Below are positions 1 through 6,512 of a stretch of 7,795 bases of DNA, piece by piece. The stretch is from the NCBI GenBank assembly GCA_002358575.1, contig DEPD01000078.1, positions 4,964 to 12,758 on the forward strand, read 5' to 3'. The position numbers and the translations under genes are program-made. This DNA comes from Lachnospiraceae bacterium UBA3401 (GTDB lineage: Bacteria; Bacillota; Clostridia; Lachnospirales; Lachnospiraceae). The notes under the pieces are model-generated. The model searched no databases. It was not told the origin of the DNA and was given only the letters and a program-made list of their open reading frames with translations. Numbering within the stretch: position 1 is the first letter of the stretch; the number at the start of each line of letters is the position of its first letter.

Positions 1-17
1 TTTGCATGGCTTGATGC

Positions 18-60
18 TTGTAACAGAAAGCCAAAGGCTAAACTGTTACAAATTGTTTTT
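18..60 (+). terminator. Hairpin with T-rich tail, probable terminator of a gene upstream of the window
   Basis: TTGTAACAG (18-26) is the exact reverse complement of CTGTTACAA (43-51). Inside it AGCC (29-32) pairs with GGCT (36-39), giving a two-step stem with a small internal loop. The bases after the right arm are T-rich (53-60). This fits a Rho-independent terminator read on the plus strand for a gene that would end just before the window. The outer stem is AT-rich, so it may be weak. No coding end is visible in the 17 bases before it. Confidence 0.5.
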
Positions 61-79
61 GTATAACGATAAAATACGC

Positions 80-108
80 TTGCTGTTTATTCATTTGGTG
101 CGTATAAT
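80..108 (+). promoter_or_regulatory. Sigma-A-type promoter of the LRR gene
   Basis: TTGCTG (80-85) and a perfect TATAAT (103-108) are separated by 17 bases. Transcription would begin near base 115, leaving an AT-rich leader of about 88 nt before the start codon at 203. A TTGACT at 164-169 also looks like a -35 box, but it has no good -10 at the right spacing ahead of the ribosome binding site, so I prefer the upstream pair. Confidence 0.5.
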
Positions 109-202
109 AAATTTTAAGAGATTAAATAAAAATAAGCAACTGTTCAAAAATAATTTATACATCTTGACTTGTCTATTTCTTAACAGTTTCTAAGAGGTAA
201 TT

Positions 203-1987
203 ATGGATTATAAAAGTATTTCGCAGAAAAAGAAAAGTACGATTTTAGAGAACGCAGTACTCACGCAATCTCCAGAGGAGGTTGCCGCATTGTACGCACA
301 ACTTGGACAGATTGAGAATACGGCGCGGGCATTGGGGCTTGCTTGTCGCTTTTCTGGCTTGGAGTATGTTAAGGCGCTTGTCGAGGGCGGCGCAAATTTT
401 ACATATGTGCGGCTTGAGGGTGAAGTTGGCTACTATTTAATATATTATTGGCTATCACCGTTGGAGATGAATAATATACTTCGCAGAGCATATTTTCTTG
501 ACGGAAGAGATGCTTGTTTTACAAATACCATCACTGTTGATAGGAAAAACATTCATGTTTTACCAATGGAACAGCGCGCTGAAATTGTAAAATATCTGTA
601 TCAATGCCGTGAAAAAGTGTGTCTTGACGTAGGGGAACTGCTTTATTATGCAATTATGAGCAACAGCAAACGAATCATAAAGATTCTTAAAGAGTACGAT
701 GTAAAATTGTCGGATCAGCGAATCACAATGATTGCGGAAAATGGTCGCAGCTTTGAGTGGATAGAATTTTCTTCCATGCAGGAATACATGGGTGATGATG
801 AATATATTGAGGTTCTTGGCAATCTTGCGAAAGAAATGAATGGGAGAACATTTCACTATACAGACTCCATTTATTGGGGAAATTATAATTCTTATTGCAA
901 ACAATTTCGGTGGTACAATCCTGATTTTTTTCGGTTTATTCTCACACACTTTAATCAAAAGAAGATGAATAAAGCGAAGATTATGAAAGGTGCAATTGAT
1001 CAGAACAATGTAGTTTGCCTTGAAATCTGTGCAGAAAACGGTTGGCTTGACATGTCAAGAAAACGCGATGAAATGATAAAGTATGCCTCTGAAAATAATA
1101 AAACAGAAGCTTCTGCGTGGCTGTTGGAGTTTAAAAATCGCACTGCTAACTTTGCTTTAGAGCGCGAAAAAGCAGAAAAGAAAATGATGCGGGAATTGAA
1201 TGCTAATCCAAATTCTGTGACTGAATTAAAGAAAGTTTGGGGCTTTGAAAAGCGCGAGGACGGTGCAATTAGAATTACACGTTACAAAGGCAAGAACACG
1301 GAAGTTATTGTTCCTGAAAAAATAGGTAACAGTATTGTGGTCGAAATAGGCGCGCGAGCGTTTTCTACAGAGGCATTACGCCTAAGAGAAGAACAAGTTT
1401 TTCTTCGCATGGCAATCACTCGTATATCATTGCCTGAAACAATTACAGCGATTGGTGAACGTGCATTTTGCGGCTGTCATGCATTGACAGAAATCAATCT
1501 TCCTGACAAAGTAACTGTAATCGGACAAAATGCATTTTCAGGATGCGAGTGCCTAAAGTCGATTGTGTTACCCAAAGAAATCACGGAAATTTGTGATTAT
1601 ACATTTAGTAGCTGTAAATCTTTGCAGCGTATAATAATTCCTGGAAAGATTACTATGATTGGCAGGCATGCATTCGCTGGTTGTTCTGTACTGGAAACTG
1701 TTGAGATTGAGGAAGGTGTTGCTGAAATAGGAATGCTTGCGTTCTATAACTGTACTAATTTAAAATCAGTGGTACTGCCGCAATCCATTCGGAAGATTAA
1801 AAATTATACGCATAAAGGACAAGAGCCAGAGACAATTTTTTATAAAGATGTGGATGTGACAGTTACAGTCACACCAAAAAGCTATGCAGAAAAATATTGT
1901 CGGCGAAACAGTATAAACTACTTTTATGCACATGGGTGTCCAAAGGAAATATGTCAGCAAGCTGACGGACACCCAGCGCACGAATAG
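203..1987 (+). CDS. Cytoplasmic ankyrin-like / BspA-type leucine-rich repeat protein
   Basis: A 594-residue protein. The ATG at 203 follows AGAGG (193-197) by 5 nt. No signal peptide or membrane segment is visible, so it is probably cytoplasmic. Residues about 20-70 and 140-310 are helical and resemble degenerate ankyrin repeats; examples are the stretch around A41-N65 (ALGLACRFSGLEYVKALVEG) and L146-L169. A charged helix (about 315-335, EREKAEKKMMRE) leads to a beta entry segment (349-388), then about five BspA/LRR_5 modules of roughly 23 residues (about 407-533) with the pattern I-x-L-P-x-x-[IV]-x-x-I-G-x-x-A-F-x-x-C. The C-terminus has the usual LRR_5 capping pattern (PKSYAEKYCRRN, 558-569). 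Both repeat types normally bind proteins; the partner is unknown. BspA-family proteins are often surface adhesins, which does not fit the missing export signal. Its own promoter and terminator suggest a single-gene unit. Repeat assignment is confident for the LRR part and moderate for the ankyrin part. Confidence 0.88.
   Translation: MDYKSISQKKKSTILENAVLTQSPEEVAALYAQLGQIENTARALGLACRFSGLEYVKALVEGGANFTYVRLEGEVGYYLIYYWLSPLEMNNILRRAYFLDGRDACFTNTITVDRKNIHVLPMEQRAEIVKYLYQCREKVCLDVGELLYYAIMSNSKRIIKILKEYDVKLSDQRITMIAENGRSFEWIEFSSMQEYMGDDEYIEVLGNLAKEMNGRTFHYTDSIYWGNYNSYCKQFRWYNPDFFRFILTHFNQKKMNKAKIMKGAIDQNNVVCLEICAENGWLDMSRKRDEMIKYASENNKTEASAWLLEFKNRTANFALEREKAEKKMMRELNANPNSVTELKKVWGFEKREDGAIRITRYKGKNTEVIVPEKIGNSIVVEIGARAFSTEALRLREEQVFLRMAITRISLPETITAIGERAFCGCHALTEINLPDKVTVIGQNAFSGCECLKSIVLPKEITEICDYTFSSCKSLQRIIIPGKITMIGRHAFAGCSVLETVEIEEGVAEIGMLAFYNCTNLKSVVLPQSIRKIKNYTHKGQEPETIFYKDVDVTVTVTPKSYAEKYCRRNSINYFYAHGCPKEICQQADGHPAHE
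1934..1974 (+). repeat. Nested inverted repeat inside the end of the LRR gene
   Basis: GGGTGTCC (1934-1941) pairs exactly with GGACACCC (1967-1974). Directly stacked on the right arm is a second perfect stem, GTCAGC (1953-1958) with GCTGAC (1961-1966). The 11 bases 1942-1952 would bulge on one side. It lies in the codons for the last residues of the LRR protein, just before the stop-codon hairpin. No T-run follows on either strand, so it is not a classical terminator. It could protect the 3' end of the mRNA or help end the convergent transcript. Confidence 0.5.
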
Positions 1988-2016
1988 GGAAGATAAATCT
2001 TCCCTATTCAATTTTT
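1983..2016 (+). terminator. Intrinsic terminator of the LRR gene, overlapping its stop codon
   Basis: AATAGGGAAGAT (1983-1994) is the exact reverse complement of ATCTTCCCTATT (1997-2008). With a realistic loop (TAAA, 1994-1997) the stem is 11 bp. On the plus strand a run of T follows at 2012-2016, as expected of a Rho-independent terminator. The LRR stop codon TAG (1985-1987) lies in the left arm. The hairpin also sits just after the DUF5722 stop (2015-2017) on the minus strand, so it may work in both directions, though no T-run follows on that strand. Confidence 0.78.
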
Positions 2017-3622
2017 ATGGATTGACACCGAGCGCCTGCCAGCTTGAAGCGCCGATTAGAGGAAGTGCAAATTGCGTGTAGGCGGCTGATTCTGGAGTGT
2101 CAATATATTTTACTACATTGTAAATCATTTTCTGTGTTGTGACTTGACCATTTTCATCACAGTTAAACAGACCACAGGCAATCTTGTCCGCATTTTTCTC
2201 ATATACGTTGTCCACTGCTCTATGTACAATAAATCCTTTAATAAGTGGATTTTTCTCTGCAAGCTTGTATGCATAAGCAAATGAAGCCGCTTGTGTTGCC
2301 TCGTCAGAGGTCATGGAATTAAATAAAATCTCAGAGATAATAATGTATCGTACTTGTCCATTTGGTGCAAGGAAGGCTGGCTGGCTTAAATAGGAGGTAA
2401 ATACTTCCATATTTTGTGGATTGATCATCTTTGTATTTGGTGTGTGATCAATCAGGTTTAGCCTCTTATAATTCGTTGGCATATTCCAGAATTTTGCTGC
2501 CGTGAGTGGAACTGGATGTGGATGCCATGCAACACCCCAATCAATATTTCCATGAGAAACAACATCTGTGTTAAATGCATCTATAAATTTTCTAGCTCCA
2601 TATTGGTTTTTCGTTCCGTCTTCCCAATTCCATCTTTGGTCTACACAGGTTAAAACTCTAGCATTTGCATTTTCACTCTTAATGGTGTTATAGCACATGC
2701 GGAATGCTTTCTCATACTCATGAGAGAAATTTGTCACATTGTAATTTCCTGCAAAATACCAAGGATTATTGTTGTTGACCTCATTCCCAATTGCCCAGTT
2801 GGAGATAAGACCAGTTGCTGGATTGCTATAACGCGATGCAAGGAAGGACATAAGCGCTTGAATATACTCTGCTCCCTGTTGTTCATCTGTATTGAATGCA
2901 TAGTGTCTGTATCCATTAACACGTCCAGAAGGCTTTACTGTAAATGCGGTTTCTGGGTGAAAATAGTTGACAATATTCATTGTGACTTCAACATTTTGTG
3001 TGGCAAAGATGCCCATAATCAAGTCATATTCTGCCACAATCGTCTGGTTAAAAACATAGTCTTTTCCATTGTAAGTGTAAGGAAGCGCGGGACCAGGCTG
3101 GAAAAATCTGTCAATTGCGAGCTCATAACTAACATGCTGTATACCAAGATCTGGAATTGCAACGATTGCATTGTTGTCCGCTGTAATTCCTTTAATGGAT
3201 GTGGTTACAGGGTTGGGTGCTGTATGTGTGGCAATAGTTTCTGGATTTGTAATATAAAATTGTTGGCTAACAGGAACAAAAGTTCCGCCTTGCGGTGCTG
3301 CCACAATAAATTTTGAACAGAGTTTGGAGTTGACGGTTCCATGATCGAGTGTTGTCACAAATGTAACAACAGGTGCGTTGACGGCTACTGCACAGAAATC
3401 ACTTCTTCCCTTAATATCATTTTGGTATTGTTTCATCTCAAAAAGATACAGATTTCCATCATCACTCGTCACGCCAGACACTGTGGCAACGACTGTTATC
3501 TGATTATCGCCGCTGATAATACATTGGTTGATCGTTGCTGTTCCAGCAGCGGCTGCGGTCATAGACATAAAACATACAAAGACCATGCAGAGTGCTGCCC
3601 AGAAAGTAATTTTTTTCTTCAT
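2015..3622 (-). CDS. Exported DUF5722 protein, putative TIM-barrel glycoside hydrolase
   Basis: 535 residues from the ATG at 3622. The frame runs 28 codons further up, but only this ATG has a strong ribosome binding site (GGAGGT) and opens a signal peptide: MKKK, a hydrophobic core at about 6-19, and an Ala-rich cleavage region near 23-26. Residues about 28-130 look like a beta-sandwich. Residues about 145-535 match the DUF5722 family as I remember it (SNWAIGNEVN, NIDWGVAWHPHPVP, ASFAYAYKLAEKNP, ALPLIGASSW). The layout resembles clan-A glycosidases: the Asn-Glu pair N280-E281 at a strand end would be the acid/base, and E431 in the strand YIIISEILF would be the nucleophile. H367 in WHPHP could line the site. 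Substrate is unknown, probably a polysaccharide outside the cell. The gene has its own promoter and long leader. Family call is strong; enzymatic role is inference. Confidence 0.9.
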   Translation of the reverse strand: MKKKITFWAALCMVFVCFMSMTAAAAGTATINQCIISGDNQITVVATVSGVTSDDGNLYLFEMKQYQNDIKGRSDFCAVAVNAPVVTFVTTLDHGTVNSKLCSKFIVAAPQGGTFVPVSQQFYITNPETIATHTAPNPVTTSIKGITADNNAIVAIPDLGIQHVSYELAIDRFFQPGPALPYTYNGKDYVFNQTIVAEYDLIMGIFATQNVEVTMNIVNYFHPETAFTVKPSGRVNGYRHYAFNTDEQQGAEYIQALMSFLASRYSNPATGLISNWAIGNEVNNNNPWYFAGNYNVTNFSHEYEKAFRMCYNTIKSENANARVLTCVDQRWNWEDGTKNQYGARKFIDAFNTDVVSHGNIDWGVAWHPHPVPLTAAKFWNMPTNYKRLNLIDHTPNTKMINPQNMEVFTSYLSQPAFLAPNGQVRYIIISEILFNSMTSDEATQAASFAYAYKLAEKNPLIKGFIVHRAVDNVYEKNADKIACGLFNCDENGQVTTQKMIYNVVKYIDTPESAAYTQFALPLIGASSWQALGVNP

Positions 3623-3627
3623 TCGAT

Positions 3628-3633
3628 ACCTCC
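3628..3633 (-). promoter_or_regulatory. Ribosome binding site that fixes the DUF5722 start
   Basis: On the minus strand GGAGGT lies 5 nt before the ATG at 3622. The longer reading from the ATG at 3706 would run through the structured leader and place a hydrophilic extension in front of the signal peptide, so it is rejected. Confidence 0.88.
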
Positions 3634-3651
3634 ACATAAAAATAATACAAC

Positions 3652-3681
3652 TTATCCGAATCACGCTTTGGATTCGGATAA
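3652..3681 (-). repeat. Perfect 11-bp hairpin near the DUF5722 ribosome binding site
   Basis: TTATCCGAATC (3652-3662) and GATTCGGATAA (3671-3681) are exact reverse complements around an 8-nt loop. On the minus strand the hairpin is followed by G and then a U-rich run (TTGTATTATTTTT, 3650-3638), so it could act as a weak intrinsic terminator in front of the gene. Confidence 0.6.
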
Positions 3682-3710
3682 AAGGCGCGTTCTTTGCGCC
3701 GTGCATCCGA

Positions 3711-3739
3711 TTATAAGAAGCAGCACTTGCTTCTTATAA
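3711..3739 (-). repeat. Perfect 12-bp hairpin at the 5' end of the DUF5722 leader
   Basis: TTATAAGAAGCA (3711-3722) and TGCTTCTTATAA (3728-3739) are exact reverse complements with a 5-nt loop (GCACT). It begins about 18 nt after the predicted transcription start on the minus strand. It may stabilise the 5' end of the transcript or be part of a sensing domain; no U-run follows it. Confidence 0.6.
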
Positions 3740-3763
3740 TATAACTTGTTTCTGAATACAAAA

Positions 3764-3792
3764 ATTATAGCATTTCACGCATTGATTTGCAA
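3764..3792 (-). promoter_or_regulatory. Strong extended -10 promoter of the DUF5722 gene
   Basis: Read on the minus strand, TTGCAA (3792-3787) is followed after exactly 17 bases by TATAAT (3769-3764). The -10 box is preceded by TGC, an extended -10 motif. The predicted start is an A near 3757. It lies in the gap after the 838-residue gene, so the DUF5722 gene can be transcribed on its own. Confidence 0.75.
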
Positions 3793-3800
3793 GCGTGAAA
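3773..3800. promoter_or_regulatory. Palindrome straddling the DUF5722 -35 box, candidate operator
   Basis: TTTCACGC (3773-3780) and GCGTGAAA (3793-3800) are exact reverse complements separated by 12 bases. One half lies in the promoter spacer and the other just upstream of the -35 box, so a dimeric regulator bound here would cover the -35 box. As an alternative it could be the terminator of the 838-residue gene (stop at 3817-3819), but on the minus strand the T-run only begins about 8 nt after the stem. Confidence 0.45.
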
Positions 3801-3816
3801 AATCTGCCGATACATT

Positions 3817-6333
3817 CTATTTCTTCCGAAAATATGTCACAAATGCATTTCCATTTTGCCGGAACAAATTGGTTGCATCATTCATTCCTATTTTATAGAC
3901 AGTTCCTGTCTCTGGATTCATGACAACGACATTTAACTCATTAAAGCCAATGACAAGCATTGCACGGTCATTTTCAAGAGAGACTAGAACTGGTATATCC
4001 TGATTGACATAATACAATATGGCATCGAGACTGACTCCTGTCAGATCAAGGGCTGTGACATCATTTAAGTTTTCTTCCAATATTTGCCTGACGGTTTTTC
4101 CATTGTCAAGCATAGGTTGTACGTTTTTAATACTGCCGCAAAATTCAAGGATTGTCTCAAGACAAACTGCCAGATCGGTATTTCCTTCTGTCTTTTGTTT
4201 TCCAGTGATTGCCATAATTTGATTTCGAATACTTCTTGTAGTTCGCTTCCAAATATAATCTCCGTTTTGATTGACGACCGTTCCGCTAATGTTGTATGCA
4301 AGATTGATCGCCTCTGACTCGTGTGTGAACGTCCCATCAATTCCATAGCGACCATAGACATAATAGCGGCTAATTGGATTTTCTACTGTTACAGCAAGTT
4401 CGCGGGAACCTTCAAACAGTACTTGAAGCGGATTCGTGTTTTTGAGCTTTTTCGTTTCTATCGCGTTTTTCAGTACCAATTGCACTATCTTTTGATAGGT
4501 CTGCGTGACAACAACCTCAGAGGAATTGTATCCACTTTCATCCACTAGATTATTTACAATCTGGTCACTAGATGTACTGCTGTAGTTTCCGTCTTCATTT
4601 TTCGCCACGCGCGTAAGTGTGATAAGGTTATTTTCTATGGAGGCGTCAGTGACATAAATACCTTCCCGCTGATAGGTTTTTAAAACCTTTCCCTGTTCAT
4701 CTTGAATATAAATTGTATTCATTGGAAAGGTCACAGAACCTGAAAAGTCAATGCTGATATCCTCATATTGCACCACACCATAAATTAAATCTTCACCGAT
4801 AAATCCAAGCGGCAGCATTCGGTTTTCGCCAGAAGTACGAATCTCTTGTCGCTCTCCTGTGTTCAGATTCATTAGGATTAGTTTTGTGCAATTGTACGCG
4901 TCAGCAGAATTTTGCCATACAAGCATTTTGTTGGTGCTTGATACCTCAAAACTTCCCTGTTGAAGGTTGCCTGCGATTTCCTCACAAGTTAGATTCAGCA
5001 GATTAATTGCAAGGATCGATCCATCCAGATAGATATAGAAGACACCATTTTTGTTGATAAAAGAAAGCTGTTCCATATCTGTTTTTAGTGTTGCATATGC
5101 TTTGTTATATGGAATAAAAATCAGTTCTTCCACGGTGTTGAGCATTCCATTGTACTCACAAACCTGTACGCCAATGCTGCCCTCATGCTTTCCACGATTC
5201 ATATAGCCATAGACCATAAATCGAACATTTTCTGTCTCGTCTACATTTAAAATCTTAATATCGTGATTGTCGTAGTTGCTTCTGGGATCATTTCCGTCAT
5301 AAAAACTAAAAAGATATGCAATTTTTTTGTCTGCCGCATGATAACAAAACAGTTGGTTTTGATTTACAAATGCAAGGTTTGAGCCACCGTCACTCTCCAT
5401 CATCTGCACATTGGCATCTCGAATCCCAAGCATAATTTTGCTGCCGCCGTACACATCTGCTCCTGGATCAAAAAGCTGATTCATGCTGCGCTCATAATCC
5501 AACAGATAGGTCCTGTCAGGTGTATAGCGAATCCGATAAAATTCCACAACATTATATTGATATTTTTTTCTGCTCTCCACTGTTTGAACCCTGTAATTCA
5601 TGCGAATAGATGCGGTCTGTTCCTCAATCTCACTGATAATAATTTGTGGTTCTGTAATCTGGCTAATATTTAAATCTGCCCAAGTAATCTGTTTTAAATT
5701 ACAATGAATATCCACGCGGCTCAGTGTTGTGTTGTCGCCTTTAGCGTTTGATTCCAGATACGTTATGAGATCTTTTGCCTGCTCTTTGTCAAAAGTTTTA
5801 TCGTGAAAATCTTTTACAAATGTCAATTTCTCATAGGTGTTGTATCCGCCGTCAATAATGCGTGTATAGTATCGCAAGGTTTCATTTCCGACTTTGAGCA
5901 TTAAAATCCAATTGTACTCCACGTGTGGCTCAATTAGATCCTTGATTGTGACAGTGGCCTGTATGCGGTCTTCGCTCTCTTTAAAATTGCTTACTCTTGT
6001 TTGTTCTACCAGACGTGTCCCATCAATGCTTCTGACCTCAAAAGAAATTTCCTGAATCGTATTTTTATATTTGTCAATGACAAAGGTCAGTGCACGGCCA
6101 GTTTCAAGCGGTGTGATTGTATCTCGAAAAAAGCTTCCATCCATCTCCTGTTTCAATCCATGCAGATAATTATAAGCAATGCCCTTCGTTGTGATATGAA
6201 CCAGTGGAAGGGAGGCCTGTGTCATACTGGTAGTCAGTTCTTCATTTCCCTGATTGTAAATACTGCTGCTCACAAAGAGCGTGATCACAAAAACTACGAT
6301 ACAGACAGTCAATTTGCCAATGAACTTTTTCAT
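3817..6333 (-). CDS. Membrane-anchored extracytoplasmic protein with propeller-like middle and degenerate C39-like domain
   Basis: 838 residues. The ATG at 6333 is preceded by GGAG (6345-6342) at 8-nt spacing. A positively charged start and one hydrophobic segment (about 7-25) without a clear cleavage site suggest an N-terminal anchor with the rest outside. Residues about 40-300 are a beta-rich region with an amphipathic stretch near 180-225. Residues about 310-620 show repeated short strands with turns (NLAFVNQNQLFCYH, VFYIYLDGSILAINLL, KMLVWQNSADAYNCTKLILM, DLIYGVV), which resembles a beta-propeller. After W695-K696-R697 comes a domain of about 120 residues that resembles Peptidase_C39_2 (AVCLETILEFCG 722-733, YYVNQDIPVLVSL 774-786, AMLVIGFN 791-798, NPETG 806-810). 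By my alignment the catalytic Cys position is D720 and the His position is A791, so it may be inactive. I do not recognise a named function; binding or scaffolding at the surface is a guess. Confidence 0.85.
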   Translation of the reverse strand: MKKFIGKLTVCIVVFVITLFVSSSIYNQGNEELTTSMTQASLPLVHITTKGIAYNYLHGLKQEMDGSFFRDTITPLETGRALTFVIDKYKNTIQEISFEVRSIDGTRLVEQTRVSNFKESEDRIQATVTIKDLIEPHVEYNWILMLKVGNETLRYYTRIIDGGYNTYEKLTFVKDFHDKTFDKEQAKDLITYLESNAKGDNTTLSRVDIHCNLKQITWADLNISQITEPQIIISEIEEQTASIRMNYRVQTVESRKKYQYNVVEFYRIRYTPDRTYLLDYERSMNQLFDPGADVYGGSKIMLGIRDANVQMMESDGGSNLAFVNQNQLFCYHAADKKIAYLFSFYDGNDPRSNYDNHDIKILNVDETENVRFMVYGYMNRGKHEGSIGVQVCEYNGMLNTVEELIFIPYNKAYATLKTDMEQLSFINKNGVFYIYLDGSILAINLLNLTCEEIAGNLQQGSFEVSSTNKMLVWQNSADAYNCTKLILMNLNTGERQEIRTSGENRMLPLGFIGEDLIYGVVQYEDISIDFSGSVTFPMNTIYIQDEQGKVLKTYQREGIYVTDASIENNLITLTRVAKNEDGNYSSTSSDQIVNNLVDESGYNSSEVVVTQTYQKIVQLVLKNAIETKKLKNTNPLQVLFEGSRELAVTVENPISRYYVYGRYGIDGTFTHESEAINLAYNISGTVVNQNGDYIWKRTTRSIRNQIMAITGKQKTEGNTDLAVCLETILEFCGSIKNVQPMLDNGKTVRQILEENLNDVTALDLTGVSLDAILYYVNQDIPVLVSLENDRAMLVIGFNELNVVVMNPETGTVYKIGMNDATNLFRQNGNAFVTYFRKK

Positions 6334-6370
6334 AATTAAAACTCCATATTTCTTTACCGTTCCTTATTGA

Positions 6371-6431
6371 CTGCAATTCACACCCTGACATTTTTGGAAC
6401 AAATTAAGACTTTTTGAAGTGTGAACTGCAG
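6371..6431 (-). repeat. 13-bp inverted repeat with 35-nt loop upstream of the 838-residue gene
   Basis: CTGCAATTCACAC (6371-6383) and GTGTGAACTGCAG (6419-6431) are reverse complements except at one position. In minus-strand RNA that position is a G-U wobble, whereas in plus-strand RNA it is an A-C mismatch, so any RNA role is more likely on the minus strand, in the 838-gene leader. The loop holds an imperfect direct repeat (TTCAAAAAGTC and TTCCAAAAATGTC on the minus strand). A DNA operator with two TGTGAA half-sites is the other possibility. I could not find a convincing promoter for the gene in this gap. Confidence 0.5.
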
Positions 6432-6443
6432 CATTTTTGCACA

Positions 6444-6469
6444 CAAAATGCTAAAGAACAAGCATTTTG
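6444..6469 (-). terminator. Probable terminator of the methyltransferase gene
   Basis: CAAAATGCT (6444-6452) pairs exactly with AGCATTTTG (6461-6469) around an 8-nt loop. It lies 43 nt after the methyltransferase stop. The T-run forms the outer part of the stem, as in many A-tract/T-tract terminators, but there is no long free T-tail. The neighbouring GCATTTTTGC (6431-6440) can compete for the same AAAATGC arm. Confidence 0.45.
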
Positions 6470-6512
6470 GCGCATAATTCCTACTACTTTGGCGGTGTCT
6501 GAACAGCAACCC

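Larger units (their letters stand above)
3623..3757 (-). promoter_or_regulatory. Structured 5' leader of the DUF5722 gene, riboswitch- or attenuator-like
   Basis: Counting from the predicted promoter, transcription would begin near 3757 and leave about 135 nt of untranslated RNA. In transcript order it contains a 12-bp hairpin (3739-3711), a GC-rich hairpin GGCGC-N7-GCGCC (3700-3684), and an 11-bp hairpin (3681-3652) followed by a U-rich stretch and then the ribosome binding site. TCGGAT at 3710-3705 can pair with ATCCGA at 3679-3674, which is part of the left arm of the third hairpin. The transcript could therefore switch between two folds. I recognise no known riboswitch or T-box consensus. 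Confidence 0.5.

Noticed and set aside
164..192. TTGACT at 164-169 as the LRR promoter -35 box
   Set aside because: The sequence at the right spacing is not a -10 box, and it would place the start inside the ribosome binding site.
2..193. Plus-strand open frame of 63 codons at the left edge
   Set aside because: It runs through a terminator-like hairpin and the LRR promoter, has no ribosome binding site, and its composition is that of translated AT-rich intergenic DNA.
560..958. 132-codon minus-strand open frame antisense to the LRR gene
   Set aside because: No ribosome binding site and no family resemblance; the sense strand is clearly coding.
2720..3316. 198-codon plus-strand open frame antisense to the DUF5722 gene
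   Set aside because: Cys/Ile/Asn-rich shadow translation with no ribosome binding site or family resemblance; the opposite strand encodes a recognisable family throughout.
3623..3706. 28-codon upstream extension of the DUF5722 protein
   Set aside because: It would bury the signal peptide behind a hydrophilic stretch and translate the hairpin leader; the strong GGAGGT site is in front of the internal ATG.
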